From the NCBI RefSeq assembly GCF_003265705.1, contig NW_020313288.1:1550615-1614614 (forward strand): a stretch of DNA of 64,000 nucleotides. Direction: 5' to 3'. Below the pieces are notes generated by a model. The model did no database searches. It was not told the origin of the DNA and was given only the letters and a program-made list of their open reading frames with translations. Position 1 is the stretch's first letter; each line of letters begins with the position of its first letter. Shown here piece after piece: positions 29,938 to 41,435 of the stretch. The position numbers were made by a program, and so were the translations under genes. This DNA is from Callorhinus ursinus. Taxonomy: Eukaryota > Chordata > Mammalia > Carnivora > Otariidae.

Positions 29938-30070
29938 GCCATAACAAAATATCACAGATGAGGGGTGGCTTACAACAGAAATGCATTCTGGAGGCTGGAA
30001 GTCAAAGATCAAGGTATCAGCAAGGTTATGTGTCCTGAGGCCTGACTTCCCGCCCCCTTCCAGACCAGCC
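29938..30070. repeat. Old interspersed repeat, partial
   Basis: 'gccataacaaaatatcacag', 'cattctggaggctggaagtc' and 'aagatcaaggtatcagcaag' match the family of 5.1 kb. Confidence 0.5.
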
Positions 30071-30074
30071 ATTC

Positions 30075-31008
30075 ACTAGCTGCCCTTACCCACGGGTAAG
30101 GGAAGAAGCCCCCCAGCTGAGACCTGCCCAAATTCCTCACCTGTAGAATTGGTGAGATACAAGGAAACAATGATTATTTTAAGCCTGCGTGTTCTGGGGT
30201 AGCTGGTGATGCAGCAATAGTAACTGGAACTGCATTAAATGTAGCTTGTGGCTTGAATTTGCATGTCTATAATTACTAACCAAATCACACAGTTCCCCCA
30301 AGAGTTTGTTTACTATGTCTGCCTCCTCCCCAGGGGAACTGCCTACTCACTGGGGAAATCTGCCATGGCTTCGTTCCTAAGAAACAGTCTCAACGTGTCC
30401 CTGAAGGGAGTCGACAGATTTCTGTTGCCGAGCACAGACTTCGCTCCGTTCATCCTTTCATCCACAGTTACTAATCTTCTGGCCACCTACTATGGGTGGG
30501 GTCACCTGCTGGAAGCTGGGGATACAGCAGTGAGCAAGCCAAACACCCTTCTCAAGAGCCGGGAATCTGGCAGAGGGCAGTAACTCAAGTCCTGCTGTGT
30601 GCGTGGTGAGGGACGCAGGAGCCCAGGGGATGGACAGACTGTCCCTGGCTGGGGAGGGAGGGAGGAAGTTGGGAGACGCTTCTTCTCCAGGTAGAGTTGT
30701 TGCAAGAAGTCGTGTTCCACATCATTCTAGTTATCTTTTGGCTTAACAAACGACCCCAATCTAGTGACTTCTGTGGACTGCATTGTGTCCTCCCAAAATT
30801 CATATGTAGAAGCCCCAAACCCCCAGTATGGACGCATCTGGAGATGGTCGGTAAGAGGTAACCCCCAGCCTTCAAAGTCACACAGTGTCACTTCTATTCT
30901 ATTTGCTGGGAGGTAGACACTAAGTCTGGTCCGCTTCAAGGGGAGAGAATCAGATGCCACCCTCTCAGGGGAAGGGAATTTAATGTGGGAGGGATGTCCA
31001 AAAGTTTA
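30075..31008. other. Gene-less stretch
   Basis: Holds a segment at about 30765-30860 ('gcattgtgtcctcccaaaat') that looks like an old repeat end. The rest is unassigned. Confidence 0.4.
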
Positions 31009-31020
31009 TAGATGTTTTTA

Positions 31021-31226
31021 ATTTTTTATTATTTCTTAAATATTTTATTTATTTATTTGAGAGAAAGAGAGAGATAGTGCACACAAGCAAAGGGAGGGGC
31101 AGAGGGAGAGGGAGAAGCAGGCTCCCCGCTGAGCAGGGAGCCCAATGTGGGACTCAATCCCAGGACCCTGGGATCATGACCTGAGCTGAAGACAGATGCT
31201 TAATGGACTGAGCCACCCAGGTGCCC
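31021..31226 (-). mobile_element. CanSINE, full length
   Basis: The direct repeat atagatgttttta before (31008-31020) and after (from 31227) marks the insertion. Confidence 0.95.
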
Positions 31227-31582
31227 CATAGATGTTTTTAAACCGCACATTTGAGCAGAGACCCAGAGGATGGACCACAGAGTAGGCACCACACAGTGGG
31301 TGCCTCCTTGAATCTCCCCATGCCTACAAGACAGCATTTTAGGGGAAATCTCCAACAAAGATGAGGGGTCACTCCCTTCTCTTTCAAAGTCCCTAAATTA
31401 GTTATACAGTTAGTTCTTTTTACTACAATGCATGAGAGAGTCAGAGCTAAACATGTTAATCAAAAGGAAATTTCAACAAAGTCCTCTTAATTTTTCCAAG
31501 ATAAGACATTGCTGAACAGTAGCTAGACACTATACACACAGTACCACAGCCTTAGCTGTCTGTGGTGAAGTGTCTTTCTCAT

Positions 31583-31782
31583 TTATTTCTTTATTTATTT
31601 TTAAGATTATTTATTTATTTATTGAGAGAGATAATGATAGAGAGCATGAGAGGGGGGAGAGTCAGAGGGAGAAGCAGGCTCCCCGCTGAGCAGGGAGCCC
31701 GATGCGGGGCTCGATCCCAGGACCCTGGGATCATGACCTGAGCTGAAGGCAGACGCTTAAGGACTGAGCCGCCCAGGCGCCC
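31583..31782 (-). mobile_element. CanSINE
   Basis: Full antisense element ending 'gccgcccaggcgcccc'. No clear duplication is found. Confidence 0.92.
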
Positions 31783-31794
31783 CTGTGTTTGTAA

Positions 31795-32388
31795 CTTTTT
31801 AAATTGAAATAAATTGCCCATGTGAAAGCATACAATGATACATTAAAATAACCATCTTGAAATGTATGATCCAGTGGCATTTAGAACATTCACAATGTTG
31901 CACAACCATGACCACCATCTAGTTCCAAATATTTCCATCAGCCCAAAAGGAAGCCCCATCCCCATTAGCAGTCCCTATTCCACTTCTCTGGATTTACCTA
32001 TTCTGGAAGATTCATGTAAATGGAATCACACACCTTGTGGCCCTTTTGTGTCTGGCTTCCCTCACTGAGCATCAGACTTCCAAGATTCATCTACATTGTA
32101 TCATGTTTCAGTACTTCCTGCATTTTTATGGCTGAGTAATATTCCAGGGTGAGGATGGACCACATTTTGTTTATCCATTCATCTGTTGATGGACATGTGG
32201 GTTGTTTCCACCTTCTGTCTATTGTGACTAGTGCTGCGATGAACATTGGTATCTAAGTATTTGTTTGAGTCCCTGTTTTCAATTCTTTCGGGTGTAAACC
32301 TAGGTGTGGAATTGCTGGATCATATGTTAATTCTATGTTTAACATTTTGAGGAACCACTCAACTGTTTCCATGTATCTATGATTTAAA
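31795..32388 (-). repeat. L1 3'-end fragment, antisense
   Basis: Contains 'ttagaacattcacaatgttg', 'tggctgagtaatattccagg' and 'catctgttgatggacatgtg', the reverse of the ancient L1 3' UTR. Confidence 0.75.
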
Positions 32389-32400
32389 AAAGAACAGCTG

Positions 32401-32596
32401 TATTTTTTTTAAGATTTTTATTAATTTATTTGACAGAGAGACATAGTGAGAGAGGAAACACAAGCAGGGGGAGTGGGAGAGGGAGAAGCAGGCTTTCCAA
32501 GGAGCAGGGAGCCCGACGTGGGGCTCGATCCCAGGACCCTGGGATCATGACCTGAGCCGAAGGCAGACACTTAACAACTGAGCCACCCAGGCACCC
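32401..32596 (-). mobile_element. CanSINE, first of a tandem pair
   Basis: Flanked by aaaagaacagct before (32389-32400) and after (32597-32608). The second copy of this duplication also precedes the next SINE. Confidence 0.95.
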
Positions 32597-32611
32597 CAAA
32601 AGAACAGCTTG

Positions 32612-32835
32612 CTTTATTTATTTATTTATTTATTTGTTTGTTTATAAAGATTATTTATTTACTTATTTGACAGAGAGACACAGTGAGAGAGGGAACACAA
32701 GTGGCGGGAGTGGGAGAGAGAGAAGCAGGCTTCCTGCTGAGCAGGGAGCCCGGTGCAGGGCTCAATCCCAGGACCCTTGGAATCATGACCTGAGCTGAAG
32801 GCAGACGCTTAATGATTGAGCCACCCAGGCGCCCC
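32612..32835 (-). mobile_element. CanSINE, second of a tandem pair
   Basis: Its own flank aagaacagctt occurs before (about 32599) and after (32836). The two insertions therefore used the same target site. Confidence 0.94.
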
Positions 32836-32837
32836 AA

Positions 32838-33480
32838 GAACAGCTTTAATGAGGTAAACTTGTTATATAATAAACTATGCATATTTAAACTGCACCATCA
32901 TGTCATCCATGGATAAAGAATTTTTTTTTCACTTCCTTCCAAAGTAGATGCCTTTGTTTCCTTTTCTCATTGCCCTGGCTAGAACCTCCAGCACACGGTT
33001 GGACAGGAATGATGGGAGAGAACAGGCCCGTTTTATTCCCAGTCTTGGGGGGGGAAACAACCAGTCTTATACCCTAAAGTGTACTGTTCACTGTGGGTTT
33101 TCATAGGTAACCTTCATTGGGTCAAGAAAATTCCCCCCTATTAACGCTTATCCTGAGGCTGTAAAAAAAATTAAGAATAGATGCTAGATTTTGTCAAACG
33201 CTCTTTCTGCATTTATTGAGATGATCATGTGGTTTTATTTTGGTCCTTAATGACATGGATGGCTTGACATGAATCCAGCCCATTCATAGCGAATGACATG
33301 GATTGATTTTCAAATGTTAAACCACCCTTGTGTTGTTTGTAACTTCTTCTTTTGATATGATTTCAAGCTTGTAGAAAAATTGCAAGAGGCAAAGTATTTT
33401 TGTATATCCTTTACCCAGATTCCTCAATTATTGGCACTTTGTTACTTTTGCTTTATCTCTCTCTCTCTAATAGTATACAT
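32838..33480 (-). repeat. L1 fragments, antisense
   Basis: 'cattgccctggctagaacct', 'tttgtcaaacgctctttctg' and 'tgagatgatcatgtggtttt' are the reverse of the L1 ORF2 3' half; 33345-33480 resembles 3' UTR. Too decayed to code. Confidence 0.7.
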
Positions 33481-33660
33481 ATATACCATTGTATAGTCTA
33501 CTTATATAGAGTCTTGTCTATATAACATATTTATCATATATAAGTATGCAAATATACATAAGTATATAATATACACAGTATTTACATTATAATTTATAGC
33601 AAAATATAAGGTGTTATAAATAATATATTACAGAATTGTATAAAACTACAAAATAATAAT
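33470..33660. repeat. AT-rich low-complexity tract
   Basis: TATA/ATATAC-rich; continues after the SINE at 33676-33860. Confidence 0.85.
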
Positions 33661-33675
33661 GTATAAAGTATATTA

Positions 33676-33860
33676 CTTTTTCAAAAGATTTTATTTATTT
33701 ATTTGAGAGAGAGAGCGCACATGAGAGGGGGGAGGGTCAGAGGGAGAAGCAGACTCCCCGCTGAGTAGGGAGCCCGATGCGGGACTCGATCCCAGGACTC
33801 TGGGATCATGACCTGAGCTGAAGGCAGATGCTTCACCAACTGAGCCACCCAGGCGCCCCT
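33676..33860 (-). mobile_element. CanSINE, full length
   Basis: The 15-bp target duplication gtataaagtatatta is at 33661-33675 and 33861-33875. Confidence 0.97.
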
Positions 33861-33966
33861 GTATAAAGTATATTATAAATTCATATGACACAAAACAAAG
33901 TGTAATGCATTTGTACATACACATATACACATACCTATATACACACTCTATACATATATCGTTTCG

Positions 33967-33968
<2 letters not shown>

Positions 33969-33993
<25 letters not shown>
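33969..33993. repeat. (AC)n microsatellite
   Basis: Uninterrupted AC run followed by acaaacaaac. Confidence 0.95.
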
Positions 33994-33997
<4 letters not shown>

Positions 33998-34019
33998 AAC
34001 GCATATGTTTTCTGAACAA

Positions 34020-34985
34020 TTTGAGTCAGGTCTTGACCAGCTTTACTCTTAAGTACTTCGGTGGACATTTCCTAAAAACAAGGACATTTTCTTACAGAAC
34101 CATAGCTCAGTGATCAAAATTAGATTTACTGCTGAGTCTGAACCAGGTGGGCTACAAGGATGAATTTTGCTGCAACCATTTCCTTCCCTGGGTCTGTTAA
34201 ATCTCTCTTCTCTGCCCTGAGGAGCACATTCTGTGACCTGTCTGGTCACTGTCTGTTAAAGGGTCTCACCCTGTCCAGCCCTGTTAGCAATTTCCATCTC
34301 AGGGCTTTCTCCTTCTTCTCCTTGGCGGGCTAGACATGGGGCTGGGAGTGGCATGGAAGCCCCTGGGACGCCCTCGCTGTGCCCTGTCCCTCCTGCCTCG
34401 CTTTGCACCTGTGCCCAGTGTGTGCTGCTTCTGTCCAACCCTCCTTCACTCGCCTGGGGCAGGGCCAAAGAGTAGGAGCTCTGAGTGTACCAGCAGGCGT
34501 GAGTGCTGACCGCCCGCACAGATGCCCTCCCTGCTCTGGACTGGGCACAGGCTGGGCTCCTGGGATCCAGAAGGGCAGGGACGGAGGGAATAGATTCCAG
34601 AGCCAGATGTGGGTCAGGGGAGGAAACTCAGCCATCTCCTTGTGATGCTGCCTGCCAGTTGTCATGGAAACTGAAGCCACTCTCTCTTGAAGGACCCATT
34701 AAGGTACGGGATGTAATCAACTCTCTCCCGAGTGGACCCCCACCCTCCCTGGTGGGAGGCAACCACCCTCAGGGCCAATAGGAAAAGCAGGCCCTGGATA
34801 ACGCAGCATCTGAGGCCTGCCCTCCCCACCCCTCCCCAGCCCTGGCTGCAGATGACTCACTGGGTGACCACAGGTCTGCTTCTGTTTGCATCTCAATATG
34901 CCCCCCCCCACCTCAGTGGAAAAGACAGAGGGACACATCACATGGCCACATTGTCTCTGAGTATCAGACTCTGAAAGGGGCGTAA
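34020..34985. other. Gene-less single-copy-looking stretch
   Basis: No repeat or gene recognised. Overlapping open frames on both strands (34330-34680, 34503-34781) show no domain. Confidence 0.4.
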
Positions 34986-34989
34986 GGTA

Positions 34990-35175
34990 ATGGCTCAACA
35001 CTCAGACCCTGCCTATAAACTGCCCGCATTCAAATCCTGACTCTGTCACCTACTGGCAGTGCAGCCGTCAGGAACTTGCTCCTCTCTGGCCCTTGGTTTC
35101 CTCTCCTATAAGATGGATTATAATAATAGTACCTACCTCGTAGGAGGTATTGTACCTGAAAGTTGTTAAGGCAGT
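34990..35175 (+). repeat. MIR SINE (ancient)
   Basis: Contains 'cattcaaatcctgactctgt', 'cacctactggcagtg', 'cttggtttcctctcctataa' and 'aatagtacctacctcgtagg'. Confidence 0.8.
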
Positions 35176-35575
35176 GTCTGGATAAAGGAAATGTAGTATA
35201 TTCATGCAATGGAATATTATTTGGCCATAAAAAAGAAAAGAAGCACTCACTCTTGATACAATATAGATGAAGATGGAAACATTATGCTCAGTGAGAGAAG
35301 GCAAACACAGCAGACCACAGAACATATTATACTATTTATATGAAATATTCAGAATAGGCAAATGTATAGAGACAAAAGGGATTAGTGGTTGTCAGGAGCT
35401 GGGGGAAGGAGCCTGGGAAGGGCCTGCTTAACAGAATGGGGTTCCTTTTGGGGTGATGGAATGTTCCAGAAGTAGGTAGTGGTGATGGTTGCAGAACATT
35501 GTGAATGTACTAAATGTCACTGAATTGTGACCTTAAAAGTATTAAAATGCAAATTTTGTTATGTGCATTTGTTTT
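35176..35575 (+). repeat. L1 3'-end fragment, sense
   Basis: Contains 'caatggaatattatttggcc', 'attatgctcagtgagagaag' and 'agtggtgatggttgcagaac'. It is the sense counterpart of the antisense fragments elsewhere. Confidence 0.75.
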
Positions 35576-35589
35576 ACAAGATTTATTTT

Positions 35590-35769
35590 TTTTTAAGTTT
35601 TTATTTATTTGAGAGAGAGAGTGATAGAGAGAGAGCACAGGCGAGGTGAGGGGCAGGGGCAGAGGGAGAAGCAGACTCCCCGCTGAGCAGGGAGCCCGAC
35701 GCAGGGCTGGATCCCAGGACTCCGGGATCATGACCTGACCTGAAGGCAGACTGAGCCACCCAGGTGCCC
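35590..35769 (-). mobile_element. CanSINE
   Basis: Flanks share tacaagatttatttt before and after. The head lacks about 10 bp of the usual tRNA-like segment (cagactgagccacccagg). Confidence 0.93.
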
Positions 35770-35784
35770 CTACAAGATTTATTT

Positions 35785-37340
35785 TGATGGCAGGACACAA
35801 CACAGTGACACTTGGAGAGATGAAATGTAGAACACTTTGCTACTTGGAGTTCCAAATAAGAAAGGGTGTGCACTGGGGGACAGGGGTACAACAAGCTGGA
35901 GCTGTAGGGGCAGCTTATATGTGGCAAGCTGTGTGGGGTTAGCTAGGTTTCTTGGACTTCTTGGGATTGGCTAATTTGAATAACTTCCTGGGCTCCTGGA
36001 CAATGGGGCTGTCCCTAGTTGCCTGGTTCCCAATCCTGGGGCAACCAAAGCAGGTGCATAATGTCCCTTGAATATGAGAGCTGATAGGGAAGGGGTCCAG
36101 GTATGGATTTCATCAGCTGCTCAAGAGGAACTGACGGGCCTCTGGCCTGGGGCTTAGAAATGGGTCCCTCTCACCTACCCTTCCTTCTTCCTTTTCCATC
36201 TATCTATCAATCCATTATTTATCCACCTTTATTCTTTTCTTCCTGTCTATCCACCTACTTCTCTGTCATCGTTGCCATTGTCCTCATTGTAATTTATTGA
36301 GCACTTACTATGTACCAGGCATGGTGCCACGCATTAACACACTCAATCTCCTTGATCTTTACAACAGCCTGGAGAGAGAAGCCATAATCATCACCATTTT
36401 TACAGATAGGGAAGCTGAGTGGGAGGGGAAGGTCTTGCCCAATGTCCCTGCTCATCATTCTTCACCTCCCTGCCCCAATGACCCATGAAAAGTCTCTAAT
36501 CCCATCACAGGACTAGAAATTTTTTTTTTTGTAGCTTCTTTGCCTGGTGCTCTCCAAAACTTATTATAATGCCAAGAAACAGTCGTGTGCCAAAAGTTGG
36601 CTAATTTTAATTTTCAACCCACATAGTGCTTCAAAGGCAGTGTCTCATATGCTTCCCATGAGTCTCTGAGGCATTTTATTCCTGCAATGTTACCTAAGTG
36701 GGTAACTCCATACTGCAAACTCTTCATTTTCCCACAGGTGCTTTTTGCTTTCAGAACTGTGTTGTGTCCAGTGTAGACTGGATTATCTGTTTTATTTGTT
36801 CTGTCCTTGTCTATCTCTCCAGGGTCTTGAAGCTGCAGCCAGGATATGGGTGTCTCTTGTAGGCAGATCTGCCATGTTGCCCATTCATATGCCTTTCCTC
36901 TTCAGGAGCTTACAATTCTATTTTGAAATATGAGCCTGGAGATACAGGCTTATGGGAGGTCTCAGTTGGAAACTGGCTTGGAAAATGTGAATGACATTAG
37001 ATAGATTTCCAACTGTTTGAGATATGTGTAGCCGAGATTGCTAGCTATCCTCAGCAAATGTTCTCTCCTCCCTCACAGCACTAGAACCCTCGATTTTTAG
37101 CTGAGCACATCTGACCTCAGAAACAATATTCCAATAAATCATGCACCATATTGGACCATGTGGGCGAGGGTGACAGGATAGTCAGCAATGACATAGGAAC
37201 CCGGGCCCTGCCATCATGAGACATCAAACCATCCCTGAACTGCATAGATCCAGACAGTTATGTGACATAAGATAAATGTATTCAAGTTTTTTTTTTTTAC
37301 CAGAAAAATTAAGTTGGATTTTTCACATAGTAAAATGCAC
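35785..37340. other. Gene-less stretch with an antisense MIR
   Basis: An antisense MIR lies at about 36285-36440 ('tttattgagcacttactatg', 'tttttacagatagggaagct'). 36480-37340 is unassigned and AT-rich. No gene. Confidence 0.5.
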
Positions 37341-37348
37341 AGATCTTT

Positions 37349-37541
37349 TTTTTTTTCATATTTTACTTATTTGACAGAGAGCAAGACAGTGAGAGAGGGA
37401 ACACAAGCAGGGGGACTGGGAGAGGGAGAGGCAGGCTTCCCACAGAGCAGGGAGCCAGATGTGGGGCTTGATCCCAGGACCCTGGGATCATGACCTGAGC
37501 TGAAGGCAGATGCTTAATGACTGAGCCACCCAGGGCCCCCC
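37349..37541 (-). mobile_element. CanSINE
   Basis: Antisense element ending 'gagccacccagggcccccc', directly joined to a short CanSINE. Confidence 0.92.
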
Positions 37542-37542
37542 C

Positions 37543-37641
37543 TTTTTTTAAGTTAATCTCTACATCCAACATGGGGGCTCAATCTCATGACCCCAATATC
37601 AAGAGTCACATGCTCTGCCAACTGAGCCAGCCAGGTGCCCC
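37543..37641 (-). mobile_element. Short CanSINE variant
   Basis: Has 'taatctctacatccaacatg', 'agagtcacatgctctgccaa' and 'gagccagccaggtgcccc'. Confidence 0.85.
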
Positions 37642-37654
37642 AGCCCAATGTTCT

Positions 37655-38060
37655 GATTTCTATCAATATAGATTAGTTTTGCCCATTGTTCAGTGTCGTA
37701 TAAATGGAATCATGCATATGTATTCAAATTCCTTTTGTTCAGGATGACTTTTCTAGTCCTCTATGCTGCTGTTTATATCATTAGTTTGTTTCTTCCCACC
37801 CCCCCCCACCAAGTGCGGACATACCATTATTTGTTTCTCCTCTCACCAGTTAGTTTTTGGTTATTATGAATAAAACTGTTAAAGCTGTTTCTGTAAATTT
37901 CATTCTGTGGAAATACATATTCATTTCTCTTCTATCTAAATCTAGGCATGGAATTGCTGAGCTAAAGGGGAAAAATTTATTCCCATTGTTTTAGAACTGT
38001 TATTTTGAGTCTATCAGAGTAACTGTAGTACATCCCTGTATATAGTTTTCCCTGCTTCTT
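37655..38060 (-). repeat. L1 3'-end fragment, antisense
   Basis: Contains 'cgtataaatggaatcatgca' and 'aggcatggaattgctgag', the reversed L1 3' UTR. Highly decayed. Confidence 0.55.
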
Positions 38061-38471
38061 TGCCTCATTCTCTGGTCCCTTGTCTCCTACTCTCTAAGAC
38101 CACCTTCCTAATAAACCACACTGTCTGAGCTTCTATTTTCATGGATTCCCAAATTAAGATAAGTGGATACTGACCAAATATGATGAGATAGCTCAATGGG
38201 TTGTACCTTCAGTCCAGAAGCAACTCTGTGGGTGCTGGTTCATGTTTATAGGTGTGTATGGCTTCCATCCTTCTGTGTCTGGTGAAGGTAATGGGGCTCA
38301 GACACCAGCATTCATTATCTCAACTGAATACTTGCTAAGCACTAGCACTTAGCTGGGCATGAGGGGGTATGAAGATGAAACTCATGAGATTAACTGAGAT
38401 GTCTCCCCAGAGGTCTTCTGGGGGGGACATAAAAGGTTGGTGGGGTCTTTTTAAAAAAGATTTAGTTTGGG

Positions 38472-38583
38472 GGCACCTGGGTGGCTCAGTCGGTTAAGTG
38501 TCTGCCTCTCTGCTCAGCGGGAAGTCAGCTTCTCCCTCTGACTCTGTGATCACTTTCACTCTCTCTCAAATAAAATAAAATCT
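38472..38583 (+). mobile_element. CanSINE, sense, internally deleted
   Basis: Head 'gggggcacctgggtggctca' joins directly to the 3' body; about 70 bp of the centre are missing. Followed at once by an antisense CanSINE. Confidence 0.9.
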
Positions 38584-38585
38584 TT

Positions 38586-38752
38586 TTTTAAAAAGATTTT
38601 ATTTATTTATTTGACAGAGAGAGACACAGCGAGAGAGGGAACACAAGCAGGGGGAGTGGGAGAGGGAGAAGCGGGCTTCCCGCAGAGCAGGGAGCCCAAT
38701 GTGGGGCTCGATCCCAGGACCCTGGGATCCTGACCTGAGCTGAAGGCAGACA
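38586..38752 (-). mobile_element. CanSINE, cut by assembly gap
   Basis: Reads from tail into the head up to 'tgaaggcagaca', then Ns. About 35 bp of the head are not seen. Confidence 0.9.
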
Positions 38753-39152
38753 NNNNNNNNNNNNNNNNNNNNNNNNNNNNNNNNNNNNNNNNNNNNNNNN
38801 NNNNNNNNNNNNNNNNNNNNNNNNNNNNNNNNNNNNNNNNNNNNNNNNNNNNNNNNNNNNNNNNNNNNNNNNNNNNNNNNNNNNNNNNNNNNNNNNNNNN
38901 NNNNNNNNNNNNNNNNNNNNNNNNNNNNNNNNNNNNNNNNNNNNNNNNNNNNNNNNNNNNNNNNNNNNNNNNNNNNNNNNNNNNNNNNNNNNNNNNNNNN
39001 NNNNNNNNNNNNNNNNNNNNNNNNNNNNNNNNNNNNNNNNNNNNNNNNNNNNNNNNNNNNNNNNNNNNNNNNNNNNNNNNNNNNNNNNNNNNNNNNNNNN
39101 NNNNNNNNNNNNNNNNNNNNNNNNNNNNNNNNNNNNNNNNNNNNNNNNNNNN
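38753..39152. other. Assembly gap (400 N)
   Basis: Exactly 400 unresolved bases between two CanSINE parts. The round number may be an estimate. Open frames reported across it are meaningless. Confidence 0.99.
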
Positions 39153-39204
39153 CATGATCTGAGCCGAAGGCAGATGCTTAACGACTGAGCCATCCAGGCA
39201 CCCC
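39153..39204 (-). mobile_element. CanSINE head, cut by assembly gap
   Basis: 'catgatctgagccgaaggca' through 'gagccatccaggcacccc'. It overlaps head sequence already seen left of the gap, so it belongs to a further SINE copy. Confidence 0.88.
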
Positions 39205-39329
39205 TCCCTCCCCTCTGCTTATTGAAATTAGGAGGGCCCTGGGAATCTGCATTCTCTGTGAACTTCCAAGGGAAATCATCCTCATATTAATGTTGGAGAA
39301 TCCAGGTAAGATGTGGTCTTGAGTGGGCT

Positions 39330-39960
39330 AGTTGTTTGGTGTAGCTGGTGGGACAATGATTGGCAATTACTCTCAGCAGGGAGGTCCTAGATCATGCAGG
39401 CTGTGTGAGGATATTGGGATTTTATCCTGCAGGTAATGGGAGTCTTTTTTTTTTTTAAGATTTTATTTATTTATTTGAGAGAGAGAGAATGAGAGATAGA
39501 GAGCACGAGAGGGAAGAGGGTCAGAGGGAGAAGTGGACTCCCCGCTGAGCAGGGAGCCCGACGTGGGACTCGATCCCGGGACTCCAGGATCGTGACCTGA
39601 GCCGAAGACAGTCGCTTCACCAACTGAGCCACCCAGGCGCCCGGTAATGGGAGTCTTGGAAGGGTTGAAGGCAAAGCCAGGATTTGATCAGATTTGTGTT
39701 CTAGGAGACTCCTTAATGTATGTGGGGAATGAGTTGGCTGTGTGCATGTTGGGGGAGGAGGGAAGAGAGCACAAGATGACCAAACAGTGGTGGAGGCTGG
39801 GGGCTGCAGAAGAGGATGGATTTAACCAGAATGACTTACCTTGGGGGAATTCAGGCAAGAGGATTGGTGGATATGAATAGGGGAGGGTCTCTGGGATGTA
39901 GAGAGGCTGCCACATTGATGGGAACACGGAGAGAGGGGCATACTGGTGGTTGGGTGCATT
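39330..39960 (+). repeat. Ancient LINE-like repeat, split by a SINE
   Basis: 'tagatcatgcaggctgtgtg', 'attttatcctgcaggtaatg' and 'ggtggaggctgggggctgca' follow the order of the same long repeat seen elsewhere. The CanSINE at 39447-39642 interrupts it. Confidence 0.5.
39447..39642 (-). mobile_element. CanSINE, full length
   Basis: The 15-bp target duplication ggtaatgggagtctt is at 39432-39446 and 39643-39657. Confidence 0.97.
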
Positions 39961-40319
39961 GGGTGTTCAATTTGGAATGATTAATTTGGAGTAAGTGTGA
40001 GACACTCAGTGAGACTTTCACAGAACTACCAGGGTAGAATCTCCTCTTTCACTGGGGTCCCTAATTGGGGGGGGGCAGTATCTGGGTGTCTTTTCCTATC
40101 CAAAAGCTCTCCAGTTCCCAGAGGGTGATTCTAAATATAGTAGAAAATCTCTCACAATTAGCCTTAACCCAGACATTGAACCCCCTCTCCCCACCCCATT
40201 CATGAACCGCCTCTGGCATTTAGGTGTCTTGTAATCGTATTTTCTCTGCTTGTTAATGGACCCACTGAGGCAGTACTCCTGGGAGAGAGAAAGATTTCAT
40301 TTGTCTGGGGCTGAAGAGG

Positions 40320-40465
40320 GAGACAGGGGTTGCTGGAGCTAATGAGGAATCAATGCCTCGTAATTGCTAATTAAATGAGCCTGGCTCTCTCCTGGGGCTA
40401 TTAGTTGGCTGGCTGGCCCTTGAGTGTCCACAAACTTAATTATACTCCCCAATAAACACCTGCAG
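40320..40465. promoter_or_regulatory. Candidate non-coding element with homeodomain motifs
   Basis: Unique sequence with TAATTGCTAATTA (40361-40373), 'cttaattata' near 40435 and a forkhead-like 'aataaacacctg' (40451). Lies ~1.1 kb downstream of the miR-7-3 hairpin in its own sense. Function is inferred. Confidence 0.35.
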
Positions 40466-40574
40466 CAACCATCACCCTATGGTATCTCTGTGGGGGAGAC
40501 CAAGGAGAAGCAGGATCTTTATGTGTGTGCTGAAGCCATCAATTCACTTATTGATTGATGCATTGGTTTATTCT

Positions 40575-40990
40575 CTGATGCCTTTATTGATTCAACAAAT
40601 GTTTATTGATCACCTGCTGTGTGCCAGGTCCTGAATTGGGTGCTGGGGACACAGCAGTGAAAATACAAACACAATCTCTGCCTTCATGGAGCTCACAGTG
40701 TAATGGTGACACAGACAGTCCTGCAGACAGATAACACAAAAAAACTGAAGTGATGGAGAGAAGATATCCCAGGTCTATAAGAATGTATAATATAGACTTG
40801 ACACGGGGAGGGGGGCAGTGTGAGGCAACAAGGAAAACTTCCCTCAATGACATGAAACTTGGATAAGAAGGTAGCATGAGCAATGGGGTGCTGTGGGGGG
40901 CAGAGCTTTCCAAGCTGAGGGAATGGCAAAGGCTCTAAGGCTAGAACAAACTTGCTGTGGTATCTCTGACTTGATTAGGATGCCATAGGG
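40575..40990 (+). repeat. Ancient LINE-like repeat fragment
   Basis: Begins 'aatgtttattgatcacctgc', then 'acacagcagtgaaaatacaa', 'catggagctcacagtgta' and 'gagggaatggcaaaggct'. Confidence 0.55.
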
Positions 40991-41435
40991 AATTGGGGGT
41001 GAGTCTTGTTGAGGTCAAAACTCACCTACCAGGCACAAATTTACATCTGTCCTATAATTGGTCCATGGAACTGATGGCAGGATAGGGGAGAAAAATATCA
41101 TTCCTGGAAATGTTATTGAGAAGTCTCAAAGAATTCTGGTCTAAGGAGCGTTTCAAATGCCATTCCTTCATTGATTTCCCCAGGAAAGTGTAGTAAGATG
41201 GGTATGGTCCCTGGGTTCAGTCTCAGATACTTTGTATTTCCTGGCCTGTGGGGGTGTACAAGTAACATGGCCAATACAATATATGGTACACTGCTGTATA
41301 TTTATGGGGTGCATGCCCCTGTTTTATTCCCTCCCTTATCCTTGTGCCATGGAATTAGCCAGCCCTCCCCCTAGATGTAAGTTGTTCTTCTCTGATTCCC
41401 CGTCCCCCACGCTTGCTTGTCCGTCTCAGGCTGAG

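Noticed and set aside
33470..33660. CRISPR-like or regulatory repeat array
   Set aside because: Simple AT-rich low complexity without regular repeat-spacer structure.
38603..39193. Open frames across the N block
   Set aside because: Unresolved bases; flanks are CanSINE.
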